Source of the DNA: Deltaproteobacteria bacterium
Lineage (GTDB): Bacteria > Desulfobacterota > Syntrophia > Syntrophales > UBA5619
Length of the DNA stretch: 14,232 nucleotides
NCBI GenBank assembly: GCA_026388365.1
Contig: JAPLJW010000312.1
Coordinates: forward strand, 1 to 14,232
Direction of reading: 5' to 3'
Numbering within the stretch: position 1 is the stretch's first letter; every line of letters starts with the position of its first letter. This document shows, piece after piece, positions 1-8,087 of this stretch. Made by a program: the position numbers and the translations under genes. The notes under the pieces are model-generated. The model searched no databases. It was given only the letters and a program-made list of their open reading frames with translations, and had not been told where the DNA came from.

Positions 1-1935
1 CATGTTTTTACGCAGGATGGCTGCGGCCCCGATCGGCGTGTACTTCACGCCGCGCAACACCAGCGGAATCAGGGCGACGATGATCAGCGCGTTGAAAACG
101 ACGGCAGAGAGGATCGCGCTCTCGGGCGAGCCCAGCCTCATGACGTTAAGCGGGGCGATGACCGGGAAAAGGCCGATCAGCATCGCCGGGATGATGGCAA
201 AGTACTTGGCCACGTCGTTGGCGATGCTGAAGGTGGTGAGCGCCCCCCGGGTCATGAGCATCTGCTTGCCGATCTCCACGATCTCGATAAGCTTCGTCGG
301 ATTGGAATCGAGATCGACCATGTTGCCCGCCTCCTTGGCCGCCTGCGTACCGGTGTTCATCGCCACGCCGACATCGGCCTGGGCCAGGGCCGGGGCGTCG
401 TTTGTGCCGTCGCCGGTCATCGCGACCAGATGTCCGGCCGCCTGCTCCTTCCGGATCAAGGCAAGCTTGTCCTCCGGCCGCGCCTCGGCGAGGAAGTCGT
501 CCATCCCGGCTTCCTTCGCGATCGCCGCCGCGGTGAAACGGTTGTCGCCGGTGATCATCACCGTCCGGATCCCCATCATCCGGAACCGTTCGAAGCGATC
601 TTTGAGCCCCCCCTTGACGATGTCCTTGAGGTGGACAACCCCCAGGACGCGCCCCTCCTCGGCGACAACCAGCGCCGTGCCTCCGGAGCGGGAGATGCAA
701 TCGACCGCGGCGTCCGATTCCGCGGGAAAATCCCGGCCGGCAAACTCCCGGATGGCGCTGGGAGCGCCCTTGCGGATCCGCCGGGCCCCGAGATCGACGC
801 CGCTCATCCGGGAATGGGCCGAAAAGGGGATAAACTTAGCCTGGGCCATCTCCGAAATCGGGCGGCCCCGAAGGCCGTACTGTTTGGCGATAACCACGAT
901 GCTCCGGCCCTCCGGCGTCTCGTCGGCGAGCGACGAAAGCTGCGCTGCGTCGGCCAGCTCCTGTACGCTGACACCCGGGGCAGGGATGAATTCCGCCGCC
1001 TGGCGGTTGCCGAGGGTGATCGTCCCCGTCTTGTCCAGCAAAAGGACGTCCACGTCTCCGGCCGCCTCCACGGCCCGGCCGCTCATCGCCATGACGTTCT
1101 TCTGGACGAGCCGGTCGATCCCCGCGATGCCGATCGCGCTCAGGAGCCCGCCGATCGTCGTGGGGATAAGACAGACCAACAGGGCGACGAGCACGGTGAC
1201 CGAAAAGGAGATACCCGAATAGAGCCCGAAGAGCTTCAGGGTGAGGATGACGGCGAGAAAGATCACCGTGAGGGCAGCCAGGAGAATCGTCAGGGCGATC
1301 TCGTTGGGGGTCTTCTGGCGCCTGGCCCCTTCCACCAAGCCGATCATCCGGTCCATGAAGCTCTCCCCGGGATCGGCCGTCACCGCGACCCGGATCCGGT
1401 CCGAGAGCACCCGGGTCCCCCCCGTGACAGCGCTTCGGTCTCCCCCAGCCTCCCGGATCACCGGGGCGGACTCCCCGGTAATCGCCGATTCGTCCACCGT
1501 GGCCACCCCTTCAATGATCTCCCCATCCGCGGGGATGATCTCGCCGGCAACGACGACCACGACATCGCCCTTGCGAAGAACCTCCGCCGGGACCTGCTCC
1601 AAGGCACCATTGGCCAGAAGGCGGTTGGCGATGGTCCGGGTCCGTGACTTGCGAAGCGCGTCGGCCTGGGCCTTGCCCCGTCCCTCCGCCATCGCCTCCG
1701 CGAAATTGGCGAAGAGGACCGTGAACCAGAGCCAGGCAGCAATCTGGATGCCGAAGGAGAGCGATTCGTTCGGGGAGCGGAGAAAAAATCCCACGGAGGT
1801 GACCAGGGCGCCGACCTCGGTGACGAACATGACGGGGTTTTTCGCCATGCCGCGGGGGTCCAGCTTCACGAACGACGCGGCGGCAGCCCGGGCGATGATC
1901 CGGCGGTCAAAGAGGGAATGGTGTTCAGCGGGCAT
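1..1935 (-). CDS. kdpB: KdpB, ATP-hydrolysing subunit of the Kdp potassium pump (3' end outside window)
   Basis: P-type ATPase subunit that powers high-affinity K+ uptake by the inner-membrane KdpFABC complex. The reading frame is open for 645 codons from ATG at 1935 to the window edge; the family is about 680-690 residues, so about 40 C-terminal residues are missing. Visible landmarks are the actuator-loop TGES motif (Ser156, equivalent to the inhibitory phosphorylation site known in E. coli KdpB), the DKTGT phosphorylation motif with catalytic Asp301, the KGAPS nucleotide-binding-domain motif, and GDGTNDAP with Asp509 and Asp513 at the hinge. Membrane segments flank these in the normal order. 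The start is supported by AAGGAG seven bases upstream. It lies 22 bases after the kdpA stop, in operon order. kdpC is expected beyond the left edge. No frameshift or missing key residue seen. Confidence 0.97.
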   Translation of the reverse strand, partial: MPAEHHSLFDRRIIARAAAASFVKLDPRGMAKNPVMFVTEVGALVTSVGFFLRSPNESLSFGIQIAAWLWFTVLFANFAEAMAEGRGKAQADALRKSRTRTIANRLLANGALEQVPAEVLRKGDVVVVVAGEIIPADGEIIEGVATVDESAITGESAPVIREAGGDRSAVTGGTRVLSDRIRVAVTADPGESFMDRMIGLVEGARRQKTPNEIALTILLAALTVIFLAVILTLKLFGLYSGISFSVTVLVALLVCLIPTTIGGLLSAIGIAGIDRLVQKNVMAMSGRAVEAAGDVDVLLLDKTGTITLGNRQAAEFIPAPGVSVQELADAAQLSSLADETPEGRSIVVIAKQYGLRGRPISEMAQAKFIPFSAHSRMSGVDLGARRIRKGAPSAIREFAGRDFPAESDAAVDCISRSGGTALVVAEEGRVLGVVHLKDIVKGGLKDRFERFRMMGIRTVMITGDNRFTAAAIAKEAGMDDFLAEARPEDKLALIRKEQAAGHLVAMTGDGTNDAPALAQADVGVAMNTGTQAAKEAGNMVDLDSNPTKLIEIVEIGKQMLMTRGALTTFSIANDVAKYFAIIPAMLIGLFPVIAPLNVMRLGSPESAILSAVVFNALIIVALIPLVLRGVKYTPIGAAAILRKNM

Positions 1936-1957
1936 GACATCGCTCCTTATTCCAAGA

Positions 1958-3769
1958 TCAGTACAGCGTTCCTGACGCCGTCAGGATAAAATGCTCCACG
2001 ATCGGCCCCAGGGCCAGGACCGGCAGGAAGGTCAATGCCCCCACGATCAGCACGGTCCCGACCAGAAGGACGAGGAAGGTCGGGCCGGAGACGGGGAAGC
2101 TCCCCGCATGCGGGGGCGCCTGCTTCTTCCCTGCCAGGCTCCCAGCGAGCGCGAGAACGGGGATGATCACGAAGAAACGCCCCACCAGCATGGCGAGCCC
2201 CAGGGTCGTGTTCATCCAGGGGGTATTGGCGTTGAGCCCCGCGAAGGCGCTCCCGTTGTTCCCGACCGCCGACGAATAGGCGTAGAGGATCTCGGAGAGC
2301 CCGTGCGGCCCGGCGTTGGCCAGCCCCGCCTTTCCCCAGGCGCTCACTGCGGCCCAGGCCCCGAATCCCAGGATGCTGATGCACAGTATGAGAACGGCCA
2401 GGGCGCTGACCTTGACATCATAAGCCTCGATCTTCTTGCCCAGGTATTCCGGGGTGCGTCCCACCATCAACCCCGCCAGAAAGACGGTCAGGATCACGAA
2501 GATCAGCATTCCGTAGAGCCCCGCGCCGACACCGCCGAAAACGACCTCCCCCAACTGGATATTGACCAGGGGGATCAGCCCTCCCAGCGCGGTGAACGAG
2601 TCGTGCATCGCGTTTACGGCGCCGCAGGAGGCGTCCGTCGTCACCGTGGCAAAGAGGGCGGAGGCAAAGATCCCGAAGCGGACCTCCTTACCTTCCATGT
2701 TCCCACCCGCCGGATCGAGCCCCAGGGCGGTTAGACGCGGATTCCCCAACGCCTCAGCCTGCCAGCAGACCAGAACGCCGGCCAGGAACAGGACGGCCAT
2801 GGCGCCCCAGATCGTCCAGCCGTGGCGCCGGTTTCCCACCGTCCGGCCGAAGTAGTACGTCAGCCCGGAAGGGATGAGGAAGATGGAGAGGATCTGGATG
2901 AAATTGGCCAGCGGCGTCGGGTTTTCATAGGGATGGGCGGCATTGGCGTTCATGAACCCGCCGCCGTTGGTCCCCAGCATCTTGATCGCCACCTGAGAGG
3001 CGAGCGGCCCCTGGGCGATGACCTGGGCTTCCACCTGCTTCTCCGCCAGGACGGGACGGCCGGCGGCTTCCGGAAGCGACTGGCCGAGGCGGTCTTGCTG
3101 TGGGACCTGAACCGTGTAAGGCTCGACCAGTCTTGCCGTTTCATAGGGCTTGAAATTCTGGATCACCCCCTGGGAGACGAGAAAGAGGGCGAAGACCAGG
3201 CAGAGGGGCAAAAGCAGATAGAGGTTCACCCGGACCAGATCGGTCCAGAAATTCCCGATCGTTGCCGCCGTCCGTCGGGCGATCCCCCGGGTAACGGCCG
3301 CTGCGACGGCGATCCCCGTCGCGGCGGAAACGAAGTTGTGGTAGACAAGCCCCACCATCTGCGAAAAATAGGAAAGGGTCGCCTCCCCGCTGTAGTTCTG
3401 CCAGTTTGTGTTGGTGGTGAAGCTCGCCGCTGTGTTGAATGCCAGATCTGGATTCAGCGGGCCGAATCCCTGCGGATTGAGCGGCAGCAGATTCTGAAGG
3501 CGCAGGATCGCATAAGTGAACAGAAGCCCCGCAAGGCTGAAACAGATCAGCGAGGCGACATATTGCCGCCAGCCCTGTTCCTTTCCCGGATCGATCCCGA
3601 GAAGCCTGTAAATCAGCCGTTCAAGGGGTTTCACCACCGGGTCGAGAAAGGTCCGGGCCGCTGGGTCCAGTACACGCATCAGGTAGAGCCCAACCGGTTT
3701 GGTCAGGAGCGCTACCCAGCCGATGAACAGGACAAGCTGCAACCCTCCGTACGGATCATTCATCATCAT
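1958..3769 (-). CDS. kdpA: KdpA, potassium-channel-like subunit of the Kdp pump
   Basis: Membrane subunit that selects and carries K+ in KdpFABC; it belongs to the superfamily of K+ transporters with four pseudo-repeats. All four selectivity-filter loops are visible: TNTNW near residues 120-123, GTNGGGF at 266-272 followed by the family signature [28 protein letters not shown] at 377-391, and GNNGSAF at 503-509. Length is 603 residues against 557 in E. coli; the additional length is partly in the N-terminal third and in the loop around residues 205-260. Three ATG codons follow each other at the start (3769, 3766, 3763); GAGAGGG lies just upstream and fits the first or second. It is downstream of kdpF across a 116-base gap containing a palindromic element, and upstream of kdpB. 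Intact and typical. Confidence 0.97.
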   Translation of the reverse strand: MMMNDPYGGLQLVLFIGWVALLTKPVGLYLMRVLDPAARTFLDPVVKPLERLIYRLLGIDPGKEQGWRQYVASLICFSLAGLLFTYAILRLQNLLPLNPQGFGPLNPDLAFNTAASFTTNTNWQNYSGEATLSYFSQMVGLVYHNFVSAATGIAVAAAVTRGIARRTAATIGNFWTDLVRVNLYLLLPLCLVFALFLVSQGVIQNFKPYETARLVEPYTVQVPQQDRLGQSLPEAAGRPVLAEKQVEAQVIAQGPLASQVAIKMLGTNGGGFMNANAAHPYENPTPLANFIQILSIFLIPSGLTYYFGRTVGNRRHGWTIWGAMAVLFLAGVLVCWQAEALGNPRLTALGLDPAGGNMEGKEVRFGIFASALFATVTTDASCGAVNAMHDSFTALGGLIPLVNIQLGEVVFGGVGAGLYGMLIFVILTVFLAGLMVGRTPEYLGKKIEAYDVKVSALAVLILCISILGFGAWAAVSAWGKAGLANAGPHGLSEILYAYSSAVGNNGSAFAGLNANTPWMNTTLGLAMLVGRFFVIIPVLALAGSLAGKKQAPPHAGSFPVSGPTFLVLLVGTVLIVGALTFLPVLALGPIVEHFILTASGTLY

Positions 3770-3809
3770 AATAACCCTCTCGTGAACCTCTCCGAACCCA
3801 CCTGTCTCA

Positions 3810-3861
3810 AACCCGCACCCCGGTGGGAAGCTCCCCGCCTATAAGGCGGGGCTTACGGGTT
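3810..3861. repeat. Palindromic, foldable element between kdpF and kdpA
   Basis: An 8-bp inverted repeat, CCCCGCCT (3833-3840) and AGGCGGGG (3844-3851), with a three-base loop, is enclosed by a second pair, AACCCG (3810-3815) and CGGGTT (3856-3861). A further short pairing, CACC/GGTG, lies beside the main hairpin. As transcript it could form a closed junction with two arms. The strings 'AAGCCCCGCC...GGCGGGG' resemble the subterminal hairpins of IS200/IS605-type ends or REP-like elements, so it could be a remnant insertion end. It could equally be an mRNA-processing or attenuation structure in the kdp transcript. No U-run follows it on the minus strand, so it is not a simple terminator. Confidence 0.5.
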
Positions 3862-3879
3862 CAATCTCCCGATCATCCG

Positions 3880-3963
3880 TCAGAATTTCTCGGGCCGGAC
3901 AACGGCCGCCAGCAGATAGAGGATCAGGCCGATGCCGATGAGGCCTACCGCCGTCTCCCACAT
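3880..3963 (-). CDS. kdpF: KdpF, small stabilising peptide of the Kdp pump
   Basis: A 27-residue single-span membrane peptide. It begins MWETAVGLIGIGLILYL and ends VVRPEKF. The hydrophobic core followed by the (R/K)PE-(K/A)-F ending is typical of KdpF, which packs against KdpA and stabilises the complex in the inner membrane. An AAAGG sequence lies eight bases upstream of the ATG. The start is two bases after the stop of the preceding small membrane peptide, and the kdpA start follows after 110 bases. The sequence match to the family ending and the position directly before kdpA make this call secure despite the short length. Confidence 0.9.
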   Translation of the reverse strand: MWETAVGLIGIGLILYLLAAVVRPEKF

Positions 3964-3965
3964 GT

Positions 3966-4052
3966 TCAAAGCCTTTCACAGATCCCGACGAAAACCTCGC
4001 AGATGCTGAAGAAAATTACCACAACCAGGATAAAGATCAGATCCGGGATCAT
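3966..4052 (-). CDS. Small membrane peptide ahead of kdpF
   Basis: A 28-residue ORF starting MIPDLIFILVVVIFF and ending VGICERL: one hydrophobic span, with a short charged C-terminus. Its ATG (4052) overlaps the TGA stop of the histidine kinase in an ATGA arrangement, and AGGAGG lies four bases upstream inside the kinase's last codons. It stops two bases before kdpF. Peptides of this length ending in C-(D/E)-(R/K)-L occur, to my recollection, just upstream of kdpF in other bacteria, usually as unnamed proteins; I cannot confirm this here. Position, ribosome-binding site, coupling and hydrophobicity argue that it is translated. A role as an accessory Kdp subunit or a regulator of the kinase is inference. 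It is not KdpF, which is the next gene. Confidence 0.75.
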   Translation of the reverse strand: MIPDLIFILVVVIFFSICEVFVGICERL

Positions 4053-5887
4053 TGTTCCTCCTCGGACGCGAGGTCCGCCCTCTTGAGGGTGAAGGAAAAG
4101 GTCGTTCCCACCCCCTCCCGGCTTTCCACCCGGACCGTGCCCCCGTGAGCCTCCACGATCTCCCTGGCGATGGCCAGTCCCAACCCGGCGCCCGTCTCCT
4201 GTTCCTGATCCGGAACCCTAAAGAACCGGTCGAAGATCTGCGGGAGGTATTTCCGGGGGATCCCGATACCCGTGTCGGCCACCAGAAACCGGACCTCCCG
4301 CTCCTCCGCCGCGGCCGATACCGTGATCCGTCCGCCCGGCGAGGTATAGCGCAGCGCGTTGGTCAGCAGGTTGGAAAAGACATGATCGATCCTGCCCGCA
4401 TCCGCATGGACCGGCGGCAGATCGGCGGAAAGCGGCGTCTCCAGGATCACCCCCCTGTCCTGGGCGGTCCGGCGGAAGGGTTCGATCGCCTCCCGGACCA
4501 ACGTATCGGAGGAGACAGCCTGGAGGGCCATCCGCTGCCGGCCGGATTCCATCCGGCTGATATCCAGCAGACTGTTAAGGATGCTGTGCAGCAGATCGCT
4601 GTCCTCCCGGGCGGCGAGCAGCAGCTCCTCCTGCTTTTCATTCAGCGGGCCGATCTTCTCTTCCAGCAGCAGGTGGACGGCCATGCGGAGCGACGTCAGG
4701 GGGGTCTTGAGCTGGTGCGACACGGTGGAGATGAGGCCGCTTTTCATCTCGTCCAAGCGGCGTTGTTCGGTCACGTCCTTGAGGAGCAGGATCACACCGG
4801 TGAGCTGCCGCTCCCGGTTCCGGATGGGCGAGGCGTCGAAGGAGAAGAACCGTTCCTGCCCGTTCACGAACCGCTGGAAGATTCTCTGTGTCCGATTGGA
4901 TTTCACGGGAAGGCCGTCCCGTACAACCTCCTGGAACAGGTTGTGCAGGTCGTTGAACGGCAGGTCCGAAAGATGGGCGCCAACCTGGATGCCGAACAGA
5001 CTCTTGGCGACGTCCGTCGATATTTCGATCTTCCCTTCCGGATCAACGATCGCAACGGCCTCAGAGAGGGTGTCCAGGGTCTCCTGCGTCGCCTGTTGGC
5101 TGCGGCTCAGTTTTGCCTGGTCGCTGCGGCGAAATTCGCGGAGGCTCGCCGCCATGTCGTTGAACGCCTCCGACAACCGGCCGATCTCGTCGCGGGAGTC
5201 GGTCTGCACGACGAGGTCCAGGTTTCCGCCCCGGATCTCTTCGGCGGAGCGGATCAGGCGATGGATGGGTCGCAGGATCCACCGGCCCGTGAAGAAGATG
5301 AAGGCCACGGCGATCAGAAAACCGAACGATAGGAACAGAACCATCCGTTGCGTGGCGAAGGCGGCCTTCCTTCTGGCCTTTTCATTGGCCTCATTCATGT
5401 TGCCCTGGTTCATCCGCAGGATATCGTCCGCCGTTTCCTTGGCCTGCTGGAAGAGCGGCTGCACCTCCCTGAAAAACAGGTTCCGGCGGATCGTCCGGTC
5501 CGGGGCCGGCCCCATCACCCCGCGCAGGGCCGCCCGGTAACGGGTGAAGAGGTCCTGCAGGGCTTTGGCCTTCTCCCCCTCCCCCGGGAGGGTGATGTTG
5601 CCCAGTTCAACCTTCAGGGCCTTTTCGAACCGCTCTTCGTTTGTACGGATCAGCGCCTCCCCTTCCCTGCCATATCCCAGCAGTACGAAGAGGATGCCGC
5701 TGTCCATCCGTTCCAAGGCCTCCTTCATCGCCTGGCAGGCCACAACGCTGCGGTAGTTTTCGCGCAGGATCACGTCGATAGACTGCCCGAGTTCCCGGAA
5801 CTGGACAATGCTCTGGCCGCCGATGATCAGGATGATCAGCAGCAGCCCTCCGAACCCCAACGATAGTTTTTGCCGCAGTCCGATCAT
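4049..5887 (-). CDS. Membrane sensor histidine kinase (HAMP-PAS) heading the kdp operon
   Basis: Sensor kinase of 612 residues from the ATG at 5887, chosen because GGGAGGA lies about ten bases upstream; the open frame runs back to 6007 but the extra 40 residues look non-coding. Layout: membrane span about 9-28, a mainly helical periplasmic sensor of about 150 residues, second span about 182-205, HAMP about 206-256, PAS about 270-375, HisKA with phospho-acceptor His391 in STVSHQLKTPL, and HATPase with N-box Asn506/Asn510, G1 box DTGIG (Asp538) and G2 box GAGLGLA (566 on). All catalytic boxes are present. It lacks the KdpD and USP domains and the four-span region of a normal KdpD. Its cognate response regulator is not in the window. 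Because it is coupled to the small peptide and kdpF, it probably tunes kdp expression, but its signal is unknown. Confidence 0.9.
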   Translation of the reverse strand: MIGLRQKLSLGFGGLLLIILIIGGQSIVQFRELGQSIDVILRENYRSVVACQAMKEALERMDSGILFVLLGYGREGEALIRTNEERFEKALKVELGNITLPGEGEKAKALQDLFTRYRAALRGVMGPAPDRTIRRNLFFREVQPLFQQAKETADDILRMNQGNMNEANEKARRKAAFATQRMVLFLSFGFLIAVAFIFFTGRWILRPIHRLIRSAEEIRGGNLDLVVQTDSRDEIGRLSEAFNDMAASLREFRRSDQAKLSRSQQATQETLDTLSEAVAIVDPEGKIEISTDVAKSLFGIQVGAHLSDLPFNDLHNLFQEVVRDGLPVKSNRTQRIFQRFVNGQERFFSFDASPIRNRERQLTGVILLLKDVTEQRRLDEMKSGLISTVSHQLKTPLTSLRMAVHLLLEEKIGPLNEKQEELLLAAREDSDLLHSILNSLLDISRMESGRQRMALQAVSSDTLVREAIEPFRRTAQDRGVILETPLSADLPPVHADAGRIDHVFSNLLTNALRYTSPGGRITVSAAAEEREVRFLVADTGIGIPRKYLPQIFDRFFRVPDQEQETGAGLGLAIAREIVEAHGGTVRVESREGVGTTFSFTLKRADLASEEEQ

Positions 5888-5994
5888 GGCTTCTGTCCTC
5901 CCGGGATGGACTGGAGCAAGGACCGTGCCGGGGAACGATATTCGTATCTTACTGATTATGCCAATTGTTTTGTTGAACGGGGCAGGGCGTCCCC

Positions 5995-6038
5995 TTGCGA
6001 TTCGCAAGAGTGCTGCCGGGAGAGGTTGCAGAATGCAA
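5995..6038. promoter_or_regulatory. Paired inverted repeats upstream of the kinase-kdp operon
   Basis: Two copies of the form TTGC-N5-GCAA are present: TTGCGATTCGCAA at 5995-6007 and TTGCAGAATGCAA at 6026-6038. Their centres are 31 bp apart, about three helical turns, so a dimeric regulator could bind both on one face. They lie 108-151 bases upstream of the kinase start and also 90-130 bases upstream of the divergent antitoxin gene. Given the distance, control of the kdp operon is the likelier role. The binding protein is unknown. Confidence 0.45.
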
Positions 6039-6079
6039 GGTTTATTAGTTCATCCGGTTGATGCATACTAAAAATTCAT

Positions 6080-6114
6080 TTGAAGTAATCATGTATGTAG
6101 TGTATTGTAATACA
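6080..6114 (+). promoter_or_regulatory. Promoter and operator of the toxin-antitoxin pair
   Basis: A plausible promoter is TTGAAG (6080-6085), a 17-base spacer and TATTGT (6103-6108). A perfect inverted repeat, TGTATT-GT-AATACA (6101-6114), covers the -10 element and ends 13 bases before the antitoxin ATG. An operator over the -10 is where ribbon-helix-helix antitoxins usually bind to repress their own operon. Promoter strength is not certain, since the -10 is a weak match. Confidence 0.5.
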
Positions 6115-6127
6115 AGAGGTGAAAAAC

Positions 6128-6346
6128 ATGAGAACCGTTTTATCGGTAAGCCTGACGGAGAAAGTGGCGGCGGAACTTGAAGCCATTGCCAAAGCAATGG
6201 GTAGGAACAGGAGCGATATTGTAAAAGAATCCCTGGGATTGTTTCTTTGGGAGACGAAGTTCCGCAATATAAAGAAGAAACTGTCCACCAAGGCTAAGGC
6301 GGCCGGTGTTGTTACTGAAGAAGATGTCTTTAAGGCGATATCGTGA
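6128..6346 (+). CDS. Ribbon-helix-helix antitoxin
   Basis: A 72-residue protein of the CopG/RHH class. The N-terminal beta strand (RTVLSVSLTEK) is followed by a helix (KVAAELEAIAKAMG), the turn RNRSD and a second helix (IVKESLGLFLW), the ribbon-helix-helix pattern that forms a DNA-binding dimer; the C-terminal tail probably binds the toxin. ATG at 6128 is chosen over the in-frame GTG at 6119 because AGAGG stands eight bases before it and the GTG lies inside that Shine-Dalgarno. The stop overlaps the toxin's GTG start, so the pair is translationally coupled. It likely neutralises the PIN toxin and represses the shared promoter through the inverted repeat just upstream. Confidence 0.88.
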   Translation: MRTVLSVSLTEKVAAELEAIAKAMGRNRSDIVKESLGLFLWETKFRNIKKKLSTKAKAAGVVTEEDVFKAIS

Positions 6347-6747
6347 AAGCAGTTTTCGATACGAACGTCCTTATCGCCGCCTTCCTCACGGAGGGAATCT
6401 GTGCCAAGCTCCTGATCCGGGCACGCAGGCGGGATTTCGACCTGATTTTATGCGATGGCATACTTCAGGAATTTAAGCGTATCCTTAAGAAAAAGTTTGC
6501 CACGTCTCCTTATGAAACGTCCGAAGCACTGATTATTCTTTCTGAGGCAGCGCTGGAAATTCACGGACTGACTGATTCGATTACGCCCATTTGCAGAGAC
6601 TCGGATGACGACTTTATTCTGGCCTGCGCCAAGGATGCGGTTGCAGACTACGTTGTTACCGGGGATGAAGACTTACTGGTTTTGAAGAATTACGAGGGGA
6701 CACGCATTGTAAACCCTAGGGAATTTGAGAAACTATTTCCAGATTGA
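6343..6747 (+). CDS. PIN-domain toxin (ribonuclease)
   Basis: A 134-residue PIN-domain protein of the 'putative toxin component, PIN family' group (COG1569 type). The acidic metal-binding residues are in order: Asp6 in VFDTNVLIAAF, Glu43 in DGILQEF, Asp88-90 in RDSDDDFILACA, and Asp108/Asp110 in VTGDEDLL. Such toxins cut RNA in a Mg2+-dependent way. The start is GTG at 6343, sharing bases with the antitoxin stop (GTGA), so translation follows the antitoxin. All catalytic acids are present, so it should be active when free. Full length for the family. The pair is a small stress or mobile-DNA-maintenance module on AT-richer DNA than its neighbours. Confidence 0.9.
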   Translation: MKAVFDTNVLIAAFLTEGICAKLLIRARRRDFDLILCDGILQEFKRILKKKFATSPYETSEALIILSEAALEIHGLTDSITPICRDSDDDFILACAKDAVADYVVTGDEDLLVLKNYEGTRIVNPREFEKLFPD

Positions 6748-7307
6748 GAAAGGGTACATTATTTAGCTTGCGTCAGTGTGGTTGTTAGCCTGCTTTGCCA
6801 ATCGATGACTATGGGGTCATATTCTTTCCTTCAAATACAAAGGCGCAGATTGACTTTCCTGCCCAATTTATTGATAATCGGTCGAAAGACGGCATTTTCG
6901 GGTGGTGATCGGGGGCAACCACAACTTCTGTAGTCAAGCATTCAGCAATTTTGGTATACATGCTTTCTTTCAACTGGTATTTTTTAAACTATACAAATAA
7001 AAACTCATGTGCTAATAGAAAGACAGCATCTTAATATAACACTTTCAGGCTCACAGTTCGTTTAATAGTCCTACGGCTCCGGAAACGTGCCTCCATTGAA
7101 GAACATAAAATGGCAGAATCCTAACTTTGAGTGTGGTAAAGAATCATGTGGAGGTCACTGACGCTGAATGGATTAGCCGGTATCTTCAAAATTCATTTAC
7201 AAAGAAACCACACGCCTATAATGGAGATACCAGCAATGGATATACCAGTAAATAATGTATCATATCAAACTTAATGGTTCAGCAAACGAGAAAAGGAGGT
7301 CGATTTT
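6748..7307. other. Gene-poor AT-rich stretch
   Basis: About 560 bases between the toxin and the lipoprotein with no convincing full-length gene, tRNA, CRISPR or insertion sequence. It contains several short open stretches in different frames, a possible 50-codon minus-strand ORF (listed separately), and an imperfect tandem 15-base duplication at 7221-7250 (ATGGAGATACCAGCA then ATGGATATACCAGTA). The base composition matches the lipoprotein gene and differs from the GC-rich blocks on both sides. Likely decayed or recently acquired DNA carrying the lipoprotein promoter near its right end; I could not fix that promoter. Confidence 0.5.
6809..6961 (-). CDS. Possible 50-residue hypothetical protein
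   Basis: An open frame from ATG at 6961 to TAG at 6809. It begins MYTKIAECLTTEVVVAPDHH and ends FVFEGKNMTP, and has a balanced, protein-like composition. Only a weak purine stretch (GAAAG) precedes the ATG. It may be a real small protein, the N-terminal remnant of a longer gene, or chance. I do not recognise a family, and no neighbour supports a role. Confidence 0.2.
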   Translation of the reverse strand: MYTKIAECLTTEVVVAPDHHPKMPSFDRLSINWAGKSICAFVFEGKNMTP

Positions 7308-8015
7308 ATGAAGAACAAAGTACTCATGTGTGGTGTTTTTTATTTGTTGATAATATTTTGTTTTGGAATCTTTGGTTGTGGTTCAAAGGAGACGGTTTAT
7401 CTTTCAGAGACACAATATCCGGGTTCTATTACCGGCACACTAAGCATGGTAAGTGGGGTTGTCGCATCCAATGTTGCCATTGAATTAACTCAGTCCTCCA
7501 CGGGTACCAAATTTTCAACCACAACCGATATCGATGGTTACTATAGTTTCCATAATGTTCCAGACGGCAGGTATCTTCTGAGATATGTGAAATCCGGTTA
7601 TGTGACCTTTAATATTCCCACAATCGTAAGTGGTTTGCATAAGGATATTTCCGGAAATCTTTTGACTTCCTCTGAAATTACACAATTCTTTGGCCCGACT
7701 CATCCATATAATAGCCAGAAAGGGCTTGTCGGCGCCTATGTGCGGTCAGGCAGGTATAAGGGTCTGGCGGACGCATCTATAAGTATTTCTCCCGCCACTT
7801 ATGATGCGTTGGGATATCAGATAGCTGACTATTCATTTGACTGGACGGCTACTTCAACGATTCTCGGCTACGCGATGTTTTACAATGTGACCCCGGGAAA
7901 CTACACATTGACCGCTTCAAGAAGTGGTTACACTATGTCCCCGGTGTCATACACCGATGTGCCAGTTCTGGCAGGCGAAATTACCCAGGTGGAATTCATT
8001 CCCACCCAGAACTAA
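7308..8015 (+). CDS. Lipoprotein with two carboxypeptidase-regulatory-like beta domains
   Basis: A 235-residue exported lipoprotein. The signal peptide has a Lys-containing start (MKNK), a hydrophobic core, and a lipobox IFGC with Cys24 as the lipidated residue; no Asp follows the Cys, so outer-membrane sorting is plausible. Two beta-sandwich repeats of the CarboxypepD_reg/Cna-B kind follow, about residues 38-100 and 119-233. They share a motif: SFHNVPDGRYLLRYVKSGY in the first and MFYNVTPGNYTLTASRSGY in the second. Such domains bind sugars or proteins or act as stalks; no enzyme domain is present. AAGGAGGT eight bases before the ATG is a strong ribosome-binding site. It stands alone on AT-rich DNA, suggesting transfer. 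Specific function unknown. Confidence 0.85.
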   Translation: MKNKVLMCGVFYLLIIFCFGIFGCGSKETVYLSETQYPGSITGTLSMVSGVVASNVAIELTQSSTGTKFSTTTDIDGYYSFHNVPDGRYLLRYVKSGYVTFNIPTIVSGLHKDISGNLLTSSEITQFFGPTHPYNSQKGLVGAYVRSGRYKGLADASISISPATYDALGYQIADYSFDWTATSTILGYAMFYNVTPGNYTLTASRSGYTMSPVSYTDVPVLAGEITQVEFIPTQN

Positions 8016-8024
8016 GAGCGTCCC

Positions 8025-8047
8025 CCGGTGAAGACCGGAGTGTTTTT
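8025..8047 (+). terminator. Weak terminator candidate after the lipoprotein
   Basis: CCGGT (8025-8029) and ACCGG (8034-8038) form a five-bp stem with a GAAG loop. A run of five T follows at 8043-8047, four bases off the stem. It begins ten bases after the lipoprotein stop. The short stem and gap make it weaker than the hairpin at 8088-8115. Confidence 0.4.
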
Positions 8048-8087
8048 AAAATTCACAAGGATGTGCCATCACTATTCGTGTTCGCGA

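Noticed and set aside
2..1647. Long plus-strand open frames opposite kdpB
   Set aside because: They are antisense frames kept open by GC-rich codon bias; the minus-strand KdpB frame has all family motifs.
1991..3844. Long plus-strand open frames opposite kdpA
   Set aside because: Low-complexity, Asp/Gly/Arg-rich translations with no family features; kdpA explains the region.
4049..5887. Naming the kinase kdpD
   Set aside because: It lacks the KdpD and USP domains and the four-helix membrane region; only the kinase core is shared.
6076..6291. Minus-strand ORF opposite the antitoxin
   Set aside because: No ribosome-binding site, and the plus-strand frame has a clear ribbon-helix-helix fold and a coupled PIN partner.
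7126..7255. Short plus-strand frame ending just after the 15-base tandem repeat
   Set aside because: No ribosome-binding site, no recognisable family, and it begins without a good start codon.
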